A stretch of 64,000 bases of DNA from Clostridium beijerinckii HUN142 (GTDB taxonomy: Bacteria > Bacillota > Clostridia > Clostridiales > Clostridiaceae). Under the pieces are notes generated by a model, which saw only the letters and a list, made by a program, of their open reading frames with translations, had not been told where the DNA came from and made no database searches. The stretch is taken from positions 1 to 64,000 of the forward strand of contig NZ_JHXK01000028.1 of NCBI RefSeq assembly GCF_000621745.1. Direction: 5' to 3'. Position numbers and translations under genes: made by a program. Below, piece after piece: positions 1-8,018 of the stretch. The stretch's first letter is position 1. Every line of letters starts with the position of its first letter.

Positions 1-1160
1 TTCTTAGGAAGTACACCTTTTCTCTTTATATATTCAGTTAAACTTGGCAAATCTCTTGTTTTGTATTTAGATAGTGAATTTAAGGCTATACTCATCAAAT
101 AGTGCTTTACATATGGATTTTGAAATCTTTCTATAATCGCATCTGCAAATTCTACTAATTCTTCATGAGGTAAATCTAAAGTTTCTATGATTTCATCATA
201 TATTACATCATGAACATATTTTCCTATAACTTCATGATCAACAGATTCTCCTACAGTTTCTAATCCATAAAGATATGCTACTGGAACCATTGCTGTATGA
301 GGTCCATTTAAAATTCTAACTTTTCTTGTTCTATATGGTGTCATATCATCTACAACTTTTACATTAAGTCCTGCTTTTTCTATTGGTAATTCATCTTTTA
401 TAGATTGAGGACCTTCTATCACCCATAGATGGAATATCTCACCTACATCTACAAGGTTATCATCATATCCAAGTTCTGCTCTAACTTCATCAATTGTGTC
501 TCTTGGATATCCTGGAACTATTCTATCAACTAAGCTACAGCAAAAAGTATTAGCATTGTTTATCCAATCCATAAAATCTTGTCCTAAATTCCATATTTCT
601 GCATACTTTAATACTATTTCTTTAAGTTTTTCACCATTTCTATCAATAAGCTCACATGGGATTATTATAAAACCTTTACTATCGTCACCATTAAATGCAT
701 TAAATCTATGATATAAAAATGCAGTTAACTTACCTGGATAACTTTTTTGACATCCTCCATTTAAAGTATCGTTTTCATCAAATGCAATCCCTGCTTCTGT
801 TGTATTTGACACTATAAATCTCAATTCTGGATTTTCTGCAACTTTTAAATATTCATTATAATCTCTATAAGGATTAATTCCTCTGCTTATGCTATTTATT
901 ACTTTATGTGTCTTTGATGCTTGCCCATTTTGCACACCTTGTAAATATAAAGTGTATAAACAATCTTGATCATTAAGCATATCCACAAGACCACTTTCTA
1001 GCGGCTGAACAACTACGACACTTCCGTTAAAATCTGCTTCATCATTCATCTTATCTATTTGCCAATCAACAAAAGCTCTTAAAAAGTTACCTTCTCCAAA
1101 TTGCAATACTTTTTCCGGATATGTTTTAAACTCTTTATATAATTCCTTATTTAATTTCAC
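1..1160 (-). CDS. uxaB: Tagaturonate reductase (altronate oxidoreductase), 3' part missing
   Basis: Reduces D-tagaturonate to D-altronate with NADH in hexuronate catabolism (cytosolic, mannitol dehydrogenase family). About 386 residues are visible; family members have about 480, so roughly the last 95 lie outside the left edge. The protein opens [20 protein letters not shown] and continues with [14 protein letters not shown], the nucleotide-binding motif typical of UxaB; LNGPHTAM appears later. The start is a GTG at 1160, preceded by AGGAGG seven bases upstream, so the unusual codon is well supported. It lies 79 bp downstream of uxaC on the same strand and probably shares its operator-controlled promoter. 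Family call is firm; the galacturonate versus glucuronate branch is inferred from UxaB naming. Confidence 0.9.
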   Translation of the reverse strand, partial: MKLNKELYKEFKTYPEKVLQFGEGNFLRAFVDWQIDKMNDEADFNGSVVVVQPLESGLVDMLNDQDCLYTLYLQGVQNGQASKTHKVINSISRGINPYRDYNEYLKVAENPELRFIVSNTTEAGIAFDENDTLNGGCQKSYPGKLTAFLYHRFNAFNGDDSKGFIIIPCELIDRNGEKLKEIVLKYAEIWNLGQDFMDWINNANTFCCSLVDRIVPGYPRDTIDEVRAELGYDDNLVDVGEIFHLWVIEGPQSIKDELPIEKAGLNVKVVDDMTPYRTRKVRILNGPHTAMVPVAYLYGLETVGESVDHEVIGKYVHDVIYDEIIETLDLPHEELVEFADAIIERFQNPYVKHYLMSIALNSLSKYKTRDLPSLTEYIKRKGVLPK

Positions 1161-1199
1161 GGCTATTCCTCCTAAATTTTAACTTCAGTTATATCATTG

Positions 1200-1230
1200 T
1201 ATGAAAATAAGCAGTTTACTTATTTTCATA
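1200..1230 (-). other. Inverted repeat between uxaC and uxaB
   Basis: A perfect 12-bp inverted repeat (TATGAAAATAAG / CTTATTTTCATA) with a 7-base loop fills most of the gap between uxaC and uxaB. No U-run follows on the minus strand, so it is not a standard terminator. It could be an mRNA-processing or stabilising hairpin tuning the uxaC:uxaB ratio. Confidence 0.5.
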
Positions 1231-1239
1231 CATGTAAAA

Positions 1240-2640
1240 TTACATATTAAAGTATTTATCTGCGTTATTATAACTAATATCAGATACAATCTGTCCTAGG
1301 TGTTCCATGTCATTAGGTAATTCACCATTTTCTACCCATTCACCAATTACGTTGCAAAGTATTCTTCTAAAATATTCATGTCTTGTGTAGGACAAGAAGC
1401 TTCTAGAATCTGTTAGCATTCCAACAAACGTACTTAACATTCCTAAATTAGCTAAAGTTCTAATTTGATCTTGCATACCGATCTTGTGATCGTTAAACCA
1501 CCAAGCTGATCCAAATTGTATTTTTCCTTTGATTCCATCTCCTTGGAAACATCCAAGTAGAGTACCTATTGTTGAGTTATCATTTGGATTTAAGCTATAT
1601 ATAATTGTCTTTGGCAATGCGTCTTCACTATTTAGTGAATCTAATAATCTTGATAATGGAATTGCAACTTCTGTATCATTTAATGAATCAAATCCAGTAT
1701 CTGGTCCTAATTTTTCGAACATTTTTGAATTATTATCTCTAACGCAATTCATATGGAATTGCATAACCCATCCTAAATCATGATATAACTTTCCAAAAAA
1801 CTTTAATAAATATACTCTTAATTTATTTTCATCTTCAAATGAAACTTGTCCATTCTTAAGTACATTAGCAAATATTTCTCTAACCTCTTCTATAGAAGCA
1901 TTTCCTACCGGAACGAAATCTAATGCATTATCTGATACTCTGCATCCAACTTCATGAAAGAATTCAACTCTCTTTTTTAACGCTTCTAAATATTCATCAA
2001 AGTTTGCAATTTTTGAGCCTACAACTTCTTCCAGTTTCCCAAACCATTCTTTGAATGTTTCTTTATTAACTCCTAATGCTTTATCAGGCCTAAATGCTGG
2101 TAACACTTTAACATCAAAACTTTTATCTTCTTTTATTGCTAAATGATATTCTAAAGAATCTATAGGATCATCTGTTGTACATATCACTTTTACATTTGAT
2201 TTCTTAATAAGATTTCTTACTGTGAACTCATCGCTATTTAACATCTTATTAACTTTTTCCCAAATAGCAGGTGCACTTTTTTCATTTAAAACTTCATCAA
2301 TTCCAAAGAATCTCTTAAGCTCTAAGTGTGTCCAATGATAAAGCGGATTCCCGATAGCAAATGATATAGTCTTCGCCCAAGCCAAGAACTTTTCATAATC
2401 ACTTCCATCTCCTGTAATATATTTTTCATCTATGCCCAAAGTTCTCATTTGTCTCCATTTATAATGATCACCATAAAGCCATACTTGAGTTATATTCTCA
2501 AACTTTTTATCATCCAATATTTCCTTTGGATTAATGTGGCAATGATAATCGATAATTGGCATTTTCCCTGAATAATCATGATATAATTTTTCAGACACTT
2601 CGTTGCTTAATAAAAAATTTTCATCCATAAACTTTTTCAT
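1240..2640 (-). CDS. uxaC: Glucuronate (uronate) isomerase
   Basis: Interconverts D-glucuronate/D-fructuronate and D-galacturonate/D-tagaturonate, the first step of hexuronate breakdown. The 466-residue length is the family norm. The N-terminal PIIDYHCHINPKEI carries the metal-binding HxH of this amidohydrolase-fold family; VICTTDDPIDSLEYH and the downstream FHMNCVRDNN segment are also typical of UxaC. ATG at 2640 follows an AGAGGA box. It is first in the uxaC-uxaB unit, directly downstream of a promoter flanked by three LacI-type operator palindromes, with the probable regulator gene just upstream. Nothing looks broken. Confidence 0.95.
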   Translation of the reverse strand: MKKFMDENFLLSNEVSEKLYHDYSGKMPIIDYHCHINPKEILDDKKFENITQVWLYGDHYKWRQMRTLGIDEKYITGDGSDYEKFLAWAKTISFAIGNPLYHWTHLELKRFFGIDEVLNEKSAPAIWEKVNKMLNSDEFTVRNLIKKSNVKVICTTDDPIDSLEYHLAIKEDKSFDVKVLPAFRPDKALGVNKETFKEWFGKLEEVVGSKIANFDEYLEALKKRVEFFHEVGCRVSDNALDFVPVGNASIEEVREIFANVLKNGQVSFEDENKLRVYLLKFFGKLYHDLGWVMQFHMNCVRDNNSKMFEKLGPDTGFDSLNDTEVAIPLSRLLDSLNSEDALPKTIIYSLNPNDNSTIGTLLGCFQGDGIKGKIQFGSAWWFNDHKIGMQDQIRTLANLGMLSTFVGMLTDSRSFLSYTRHEYFRRILCNVIGEWVENGELPNDMEHLGQIVSDISYNNADKYFNM

Positions 2641-2657
2641 ATCAAATCCTCTTTCCT

Positions 2658-2679
2658 TTTTTGTTCACGTGAACAAAAA
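2658..2679. promoter_or_regulatory. LacI-type operator O1 of the uxa genes
   Basis: A 22-bp perfect palindrome: GTTCACGTGAAC flanked by five T and five A. It lies between the predicted promoter and the uxaC start, centred about 32 bp (three helical turns) from a second copy. Palindromes with a central CG are typical LacI/GalR-family operators, and a LacI-family gene lies immediately upstream. Binding by that regulator is inferred. Confidence 0.8.
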
Positions 2680-2693
2680 TACGTGCAAATTAC

Positions 2694-2707
2694 TGTTCAC
2701 GTGAACA
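2694..2707. promoter_or_regulatory. LacI-type operator O2 of the uxa genes
   Basis: A second exact copy of GTTCACGTGAAC, palindromic over 14 bp (TGTTCACGTGAACA), about 20 bp downstream of the predicted transcription start. Identity to the core at 2663-2674 supports a shared repressor. Confidence 0.8.
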
Positions 2708-2733
2708 TTTTGTTGTATCTACTTGATAACTTT

Positions 2734-2762
2734 ATTATAATATCATATTTCAAATAACGCAA
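2734..2762 (-). promoter_or_regulatory. Promoter of uxaC-uxaB
   Basis: On the minus strand TTGCGT (2762-2757) is separated by 17 bp from a perfect TATAAT (2739-2734). The -35 is weak and the -10 ideal. Two palindromes lie downstream of the expected start and one upstream, consistent with repression by blocking or looping. Confidence 0.65.
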
Positions 2763-2770
2763 CACTTTTT

Positions 2771-2784
2771 TGTGAACGTTAACA
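2771..2784. promoter_or_regulatory. Auxiliary operator-like site O3
   Basis: TGTGAACGTTAACA is a 14-bp near-palindrome (one mismatch) sharing the GTGAAC half-site with the two perfect operators but centred on AACGTT. It sits just upstream of the -35 of the uxa promoter and could be a looping partner. Confidence 0.5.
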
Positions 2785-2789
2785 ACTTT

Positions 2790-2827
2790 TTTTAATAATT
2801 AGTGAATTTCACCACTAATTATTAAAA
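2790..2827. other. A+T-rich hairpin between the LacI gene and the uxa promoter
   Basis: A 15-bp stem containing AATAATTAGTG / CACTAATTATT with an 8-base loop lies just after the regulator stop codon. It is preceded by T and followed by A on the plus strand, so no U-run trails it on the regulator transcript. It may still separate the two units. Confidence 0.4.
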
Positions 2828-2834
2828 TTGATTA

Positions 2835-3833
2835 TTAAAGTTCCTTTACTGATTTTCTTACTACAAGTTGAGATTGTATATAAACTTTTTCTTTATCTAC
2901 TTCCTTGTTTTTTATAATATTTAATAAGTTTCTTCCACCATATTCGCTCATAGCTAAAGAATCCTTTCTTACGCTTGTCAATGGAGGAGTTACATAGTTA
3001 CAAAAATTACTATCATCAAATCCTATAATTGAAATATCCTCTGGAACTTTTAACCCAGTTTCAACTATTGCTTTCATAGCGCCAACCCCTATATCATCAT
3101 TAGCACAAAAGACTGCTGTTGGTCTATTTTCTAATTCAAGTAACTTTTTCATATTCTCATATCCGCTTTTCAAATCATATCTGCCACTTAAAATATATTC
3201 CTCATTGATAGGAATATTATTATCCTCTAACGCTCTTATATATCCTCTTTTTCTATATACTGTCGATTCAAATTCCTTATTTCCTTGTAATAATGCTATT
3301 TTTCGATGATTGTTCTCTATAAAATAAGTAACAGCATCATAAACTCCTTTTGTATCATCTGACATTATATTTACTATTCCTTCATTTTCAATATATCTAT
3401 TTATAACTACAGTTGGTATATTTTTTTCTAGAATAGTTTGTATGAATTCATCGTCATTTTTGCTTTGGCTTACAACAATTATTCCATCAAAATTTCTATT
3501 ATCAATTAAATGAGAGTACTGATAATCATCTATACCTCTTATAACCAAATTATATTCTTTATCTATGACATTGTTGACTCCTCTTATTATTTCGTGAAAG
3601 AATGTATCTGATGTACCTTCGCTAATTGATGAAAAAAACACTCCTATAACGTATGATTTTAACAAAACAAGACTCTTAGCACTATAATTGGGTACATAAT
3701 TTAATTCTTTTGCTAAAGCTATAATTTTAACTTTGGTTTCTTCATTAATATATGGACTATTGTTAAGCGCTCTAGACACTGTTGTATGAGAAACATTAGC
3801 CAATTTTGCAATATCCTTTATAGTGACACTCAT
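2835..3833 (-). CDS. LacI/GalR-family transcriptional regulator, probable hexuronate repressor
   Basis: DNA-binding regulator of 333 residues. The N-terminal VTIKDIAKLANVSHTTVSRA is the LacI helix-turn-helix with hinge; the rest is a periplasmic-binding-protein-like effector domain (for example GVGAMKAIVETGLKVPEDISIIGFDDSNF). An open frame extends 17 residues further, but the ATG at 3833 has AAGGAG at good spacing and gives the normal family N-terminus, so I use it. It sits immediately upstream of uxaC-uxaB in the same direction, with three operator-like palindromes between. Control of the uxa genes with a hexuronate-derived effector is inferred from this context. Confidence 0.9.
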   Translation of the reverse strand: MSVTIKDIAKLANVSHTTVSRALNNSPYINEETKVKIIALAKELNYVPNYSAKSLVLLKSYVIGVFFSSISEGTSDTFFHEIIRGVNNVIDKEYNLVIRGIDDYQYSHLIDNRNFDGIIVVSQSKNDDEFIQTILEKNIPTVVINRYIENEGIVNIMSDDTKGVYDAVTYFIENNHRKIALLQGNKEFESTVYRKRGYIRALEDNNIPINEEYILSGRYDLKSGYENMKKLLELENRPTAVFCANDDIGVGAMKAIVETGLKVPEDISIIGFDDSNFCNYVTPPLTSVRKDSLAMSEYGGRNLLNIIKNKEVDKEKVYIQSQLVVRKSVKEL

Positions 3834-4007
3834 ATTTTTACACTCCTTATTAAGTAAATCTTTTTCACCATATACGATAATCACAGTATATAAAAAATCT
3901 TAATTTACTTCTAGTAATATTTTAATAATTAAAATTTATTTTTGCAACCTATAACGATTCTAACTGTTTTTCCTCACTTTATCAATGTTATATCTAATCT
4001 TTATTAT

Positions 4008-5249
4008 TTAGTTGTTTTCACAATAATCTTCAATAGTTTGAGCAACTATTTTTGCTTGTACTACTGCTTCTACTACAGTTTTAGCACCGGTAACAACATC
4101 ACCCGATGCAAATGTACCTCTTTTAGTTGTATTTCCGTTATCGTCGGTTATTAACAATCCCCATTTATTAGTATTTAATTTTGTTGTATTTGAAACTATA
4201 TTAGTTCTAGGAGTTTGACTTACAGCTATAATTATTGAATCACATTCGAAAAATTCTTCTTTTTCTTTAATAACTTTGTTTTGAACTTTTCCATCTGCCT
4301 CTACTACATTCTCAGTATTAACTAACTTTACTCCCTCTTCTGTTATTTCTAATGGTAATTTAAATAATTCAAAATTAATTTTATCTTCCTCAGCTTCTTT
4401 TATTTCTTGCTTTGTTGCAGACATTTGGTCAAAGCCTTTTCTATATATTATTGTCACATCTTCAACGCCATTTCTTTTTGCACTTCTTGCAGCATCCATA
4501 GCTACATTACCTGCTCCAATAACAGCCACTTTATTACCTAACTTATAGTTTTCTGGTGATTTTAGATAATCAATAGCAAAATGTACATTTCCTAAAGTTT
4601 CACCTTTAATATTTAATGTTTTTGGATTCCATACTCCTGTACCAATAAACACTGCTTTATAACCATCCTCAAATAGTCTATCTAATGTTATTACAGGACC
4701 AATCAGAGTATTAGGCCTAACTTTTACACCAAGTTCCATTAATCTTTCTTCAATAGAATCTATTAGTTTTTTAGGTAATCTATATTCTGGTATTCCATAC
4801 CTTAGCACTCCACCTATTTTCTCATGCGCATCAAAAATAGTAATATTATATCCTTTCTTAGCTAGTATAAATGCAATAGTAATTCCTGCTGGGCCACCAC
4901 CAATTATAGCAACTCTATCTTTCTTTTTAGAAACAGTTTTAAACCTAGTTTCTTCTATATATTTTTGGGATATTTCCTGCTCTATATCATGAAATCGTAT
5001 TGGTTCTCCTTTAATCCCTCTTATACAATTTCCCTTGCATTGATCTTCATGAATGCATACTAATGAACATACTGCTGAAAGCGGATTATTTTCAAATAAT
5101 ATTTCTCCTGCTTCCTCAATTTTGCCTTCCTTATACATATTTATAATATCAGGTATAGGTGTTTCGACTGGACAATTAACCTTACAAGCTGGTTTTTTAC
5201 ACAACAAACATCTATTAGCTTCGCCAATCAAATTATCATTATTTTTCAT
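4008..5249 (-). CDS. NAD(P)/FAD-dependent oxidoreductase, GltD-like, without a GltB partner
   Basis: Resembles the small subunit of glutamate synthase and related beta-subunit oxidoreductases, which pass electrons between NAD(P)H, FAD and iron-sulfur clusters. Near the N-terminus CLLCKKPACKVNCP and later CSLVCIHEDQCKGNCIRG supply the cysteines of two clusters. VAIIGGGPAGITIAF is the FAD Rossmann motif and VAVIGAGNVAMDAARSA the NAD(P) one; the C-terminal TFASGDVVTGAKTVVEAV is typical. About 413 residues. I choose ATG 5249, with AAGGAGG 9 bases upstream, over an upstream ATG that lies before this box. No large subunit is adjacent, so its partner is unknown; glutamate synthesis should not be assumed. 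Confidence 0.85.
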   Translation of the reverse strand: MKNNDNLIGEANRCLLCKKPACKVNCPVETPIPDIINMYKEGKIEEAGEILFENNPLSAVCSLVCIHEDQCKGNCIRGIKGEPIRFHDIEQEISQKYIEETRFKTVSKKKDRVAIIGGGPAGITIAFILAKKGYNITIFDAHEKIGGVLRYGIPEYRLPKKLIDSIEERLMELGVKVRPNTLIGPVITLDRLFEDGYKAVFIGTGVWNPKTLNIKGETLGNVHFAIDYLKSPENYKLGNKVAVIGAGNVAMDAARSAKRNGVEDVTIIYRKGFDQMSATKQEIKEAEEDKINFELFKLPLEITEEGVKLVNTENVVEADGKVQNKVIKEKEEFFECDSIIIAVSQTPRTNIVSNTTKLNTNKWGLLITDDNGNTTKRGTFASGDVVTGAKTVVEAVVQAKIVAQTIEDYCENN

Positions 5250-5329
5250 ATTTATATTCCTCCTTATCATCATTTGTATATAAAGTATACTAACTTAATT
5301 TAGTATTTATTTCAATGATATATATCAAA

Positions 5330-5368
5330 AAATATGCTATACTTTTTACCATAAAAGATAGCATATTT
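5330..5368 (-). terminator. Rho-independent terminator after the histidine phosphatase
   Basis: AAATATGCTAT / ATAGCATATTT stem of 11 bp with a 17-base loop; on the minus strand it runs into a T-run. It lies between the phosphatase stop and the oxidoreductase start. Confidence 0.75.
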
Positions 5369-5440
5369 CATTTATTTTGTATCCATATTTCTTTACATTA
5401 TATAAAGCCTTGCTTAAATATGAAGTTTATATTTATTATA

Positions 5441-5986
5441 TTATCTTTTATACAAGTATAAAATTCCGTTTTTAGGACTGTATACTAGCTTGCCCGTAAA
5501 ACCTCTTTTCTTCAATTCTTTTTGAATGCTATACATAAAAAAGCCATGTGTAACGATTAAAACATTTTCCGAGCCTTCTTTTTGGGCTTCATTTAATAAT
5601 AAATCAACAAATTTCTCAGCTTTCTCTCTTGTAATAGTCTTATTTTCTTGTTGAGATTTATGATTGAAATACCAAGCTATTCTCCCACTAATCGCCCAAA
5701 ACCAATATGGAAGCTTTAGGTTACTCGTAAATATTGGGTCAATAATAGTTTCTCTAATTAGATCATTTTGAATTATATCATCTTTATATACATGTTGAGC
5801 TGTGGTTATCGCTCTTATAAGCGTACTAGAATAACACTTATCCCAATTTATTCCCATAAGGTCAACATCTTTTATAATAACACCACTTATATTATAATTT
5901 TCTTCCCAATTTTTAAATTCTTTTGATGTCATAAAAAAACTTTTACGGTAATCAACTTTAAAATGTCTAATAAGACCAACCTTCAT
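5441..5986 (-). CDS. Histidine phosphatase (phosphoglycerate mutase-like) family protein
   Basis: A 181-residue cytosolic protein. The N-terminal MKVGLIRHFKVDYR holds the RH catalytic dyad, with F instead of the usual G after the histidine. SSTLIRAITTAQHVY matches the conserved second arginine region, and VLIVTHGFFMYSIQKEL supplies the second catalytic histidine. The branch (SixA, CobC, broad-specificity phosphatase) cannot be told from sequence alone. It is 46 bp downstream of the homocysteine methyltransferase gene on the same strand and could be co-transcribed. A GAGGG box precedes the ATG. Substrate unknown. Confidence 0.8.
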   Translation of the reverse strand: MKVGLIRHFKVDYRKSFFMTSKEFKNWEENYNISGVIIKDVDLMGINWDKCYSSTLIRAITTAQHVYKDDIIQNDLIRETIIDPIFTSNLKLPYWFWAISGRIAWYFNHKSQQENKTITREKAEKFVDLLLNEAQKEGSENVLIVTHGFFMYSIQKELKKRGFTGKLVYSPKNGILYLYKR

Positions 5987-6032
5987 AAAAATCCCTCTTG
6001 TCTTTTATTATTCATTTAAGAATTATAATTAT

Positions 6033-7814
6033 TTAGGCATTAATTTGCTTAATAATTTCAATTAACATATTCACTCTATTAAATGGAGTTATAAAATATA
6101 ACCCATCAGCAATATTTTTAAGTTTCTTTCCGATCTCTACAGTAATGCTTACACCAATTCTTTGAGCCTCTTCTTTGCTCATATTTTCCGAAAACAATTT
6201 TACATATTTATCTGGTATAGTTACTCCAGGAAGCTCATTGTTTAAGAACATAGCGTTTCTATAACTTACAACCGGAAGTAATCCTGCTAAAATCTTTACA
6301 TTAGTCCTTTCTTTAATCATTTTCAAGAACTCTATAGCATTGTCATCATAGATAGGTTGTGTTAAAAAAAATTTTGCGCCTTTTTCTATCTTCTTCATCA
6401 TTCTATTATATTCTACTTCTTTATTTAAAACATTCAAATTCAAAGCACCGCCTACACAAATACTATCTTCTTTGAATATTTCTTCATTCATGCTTTCTAT
6501 TAATTCTATTAACCTAAATGAATTTAAATTAAATACACTTTTTGTTTCAACTTTACTAGCATCAGATATAGGGTCACCAGTAATTGCAAGGATATTTCTT
6601 ATATTTTCAATATGAGATCCTATTAGACTTGACCTTATTGCATTAGTATTTTTATCTCTACAACAAACATGAGGCATAGCTTCAATTCCTATTTCTCTCT
6701 TGATTTTAGATGATATAATAGTCGAATCTGCCCTAACCTTCGACATTGGTGAATCCGGAATTGTTACTAAATCAATATTGTTTTCTTTACATATCTTAGC
6801 TCCATCTATAATTCTTGATATATCGGTATCAATTGGTGCCGATAATTCTATAGCTACAACAAATTCACCATTTTCAAGCTTATCTTTAAAAGTATTCTTA
6901 GCCTTTTTCTCAAAACTTTTAACTTTTGGCTCAGCCTTAGTATTAGTATTGACTACTTTAGAATTCTCATTAACTATTTTGGTTAGTTGTTTAATATAGC
7001 TTGGATTTGTTCCACAACATCCCCCTATAATAGAAACTCCAAAAGACCTTATTTCATTAACCTTTCTTGCAAAATATAACGGATTGTTTGGATAAACTGT
7101 TCTTTCGTGAATTATCTCTGGATAACCCGCATTAGGCAGCACCGAAACAATTTCATTTTCTATATTAATTTTTTTAACCATTTCCAATATATGTGCTGGG
7201 CCAGAACCACAGTTGAACCCAAATGCATCTATATATTTTGTATTCCGTACTTCTTTAATCAATTTAGCTGCACTTAACCCATCTCTTGTAAATCCATCTG
7301 GCTTAACAGCAAACTGAGTAAGTATGAAACTATCAATGTTCTTATACTTAATATATTCACTTATTTTTTTCAGGTAATTATAGTTACTAAAAGTTTCGAA
7401 TATAAAAATATCTATCCCATTTTCTAAAAAGCAATCAACTATGTATTTATATTCTTCTAAAACTTCATCGCTAAATTCATCTAAATTATCTGCTTTAATA
7501 GGTCCAATACTTGCGCCTATTAAAACAGAAGTATTTCTTGTTACTTCTTTAGCTAAGTTTATTCCTGATTTAATTATGTCCATTAATGTTTCTAACGATA
7601 CTCCAAGATCATATGTATTAGCAGAAAAAGTATTTGTTCTAATTAGTTTAGCCCCTGCTTCAATATACTCTTTATGTATTCTTTTTATAGTTTCTTTATC
7701 ATTTAAGTTACCAAATTCACAATATGATACATCATTACCTGTTACTTCTGAATAATATGTTCCCATTGCCCCATCACATATTAGTATATTACTTTTTAAT
7801 AGCTCTTTTATCAT
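6033..7814 (-). CDS. Fused homocysteine S-methyltransferase / methylenetetrahydrofolate reductase
   Basis: Two-domain enzyme of about 593 residues linking one-carbon folate metabolism to methionine. Residues about 1-285 are a homocysteine methyltransferase: ILICDGAMGTYY at the start, then zinc cysteines in FGFNCGSGP and GGCCGTNP. After a lysine-rich linker, residues about 305-593 are a MetF-type reductase (VVAIELSAPIDTD, IRNILAITGDP, FFLTQPIYD, LAGLLPVVS). A TTG-initiated extension is open, but ATG 7814 has GGGGAG seven bases upstream and begins at the domain edge. No cobalamin-binding or activation domain is present. An 18-bp perfect palindrome lies about 30 bp upstream of the start and may regulate it. 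Confidence 0.9.
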   Translation of the reverse strand: MIKELLKSNILICDGAMGTYYSEVTGNDVSYCEFGNLNDKETIKRIHKEYIEAGAKLIRTNTFSANTYDLGVSLETLMDIIKSGINLAKEVTRNTSVLIGASIGPIKADNLDEFSDEVLEEYKYIVDCFLENGIDIFIFETFSNYNYLKKISEYIKYKNIDSFILTQFAVKPDGFTRDGLSAAKLIKEVRNTKYIDAFGFNCGSGPAHILEMVKKINIENEIVSVLPNAGYPEIIHERTVYPNNPLYFARKVNEIRSFGVSIIGGCCGTNPSYIKQLTKIVNENSKVVNTNTKAEPKVKSFEKKAKNTFKDKLENGEFVVAIELSAPIDTDISRIIDGAKICKENNIDLVTIPDSPMSKVRADSTIISSKIKREIGIEAMPHVCCRDKNTNAIRSSLIGSHIENIRNILAITGDPISDASKVETKSVFNLNSFRLIELIESMNEEIFKEDSICVGGALNLNVLNKEVEYNRMMKKIEKGAKFFLTQPIYDDNAIEFLKMIKERTNVKILAGLLPVVSYRNAMFLNNELPGVTIPDKYVKLFSENMSKEEAQRIGVSITVEIGKKLKNIADGLYFITPFNRVNMLIEIIKQINA

Positions 7815-7842
7815 TTTTAATCTCCCCAAATCCTTGTTAATA

Positions 7843-7860
7843 ATACTTACTAGTAAGTAT
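7843..7860. promoter_or_regulatory. Perfect 18-bp palindrome, probable operator
   Basis: ATACTTACTAGTAAGTAT reads the same on both strands with no spacer. It is in the 5' region of the methyltransferase/MetF gene, just downstream of a TATAGT that could be a minus-strand -10. Such continuous palindromes are common TetR-family targets; no TetR gene is in the window, so the binder is unknown. Confidence 0.6.
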
Positions 7861-7914
7861 ACTATATTTTTTTATTCTAGTCCTCCTTTTTAATACGATT
7901 TTCCTATTGCTAAA

Positions 7915-7945
7915 TTTATATTTGTAGCTAACCCACAAATATAAA
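7915..7945. other. 11-bp inverted repeat upstream of the methyltransferase gene
   Basis: TTTATATTTGT / ACAAATATAAA flank a 9-base loop AGCTAACCC. It sits between the rsgI terminator and the palindrome at 7843. It has no following T-run and matches no riboswitch I recognise. Confidence 0.45.
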
Positions 7946-7960
7946 GTGTATGTTAAAATA

Positions 7961-8008
7961 AAAAGTAGATCTATCTTCCATGCCATGCATCTAGATAAAT
8001 CTACTTTT
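7961..8008 (-). terminator. Terminator of the sigI-rsgI operon
   Basis: AAAAGTAGAT / ATCTACTTTT with an inner TATCT/AGATA continuation forms a long hairpin just after the rsgI stop. On the minus strand the 3' arm continues into TTTTTATTTT. Confidence 0.8.
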
Positions 8009-8018
8009 AAATAACTTA

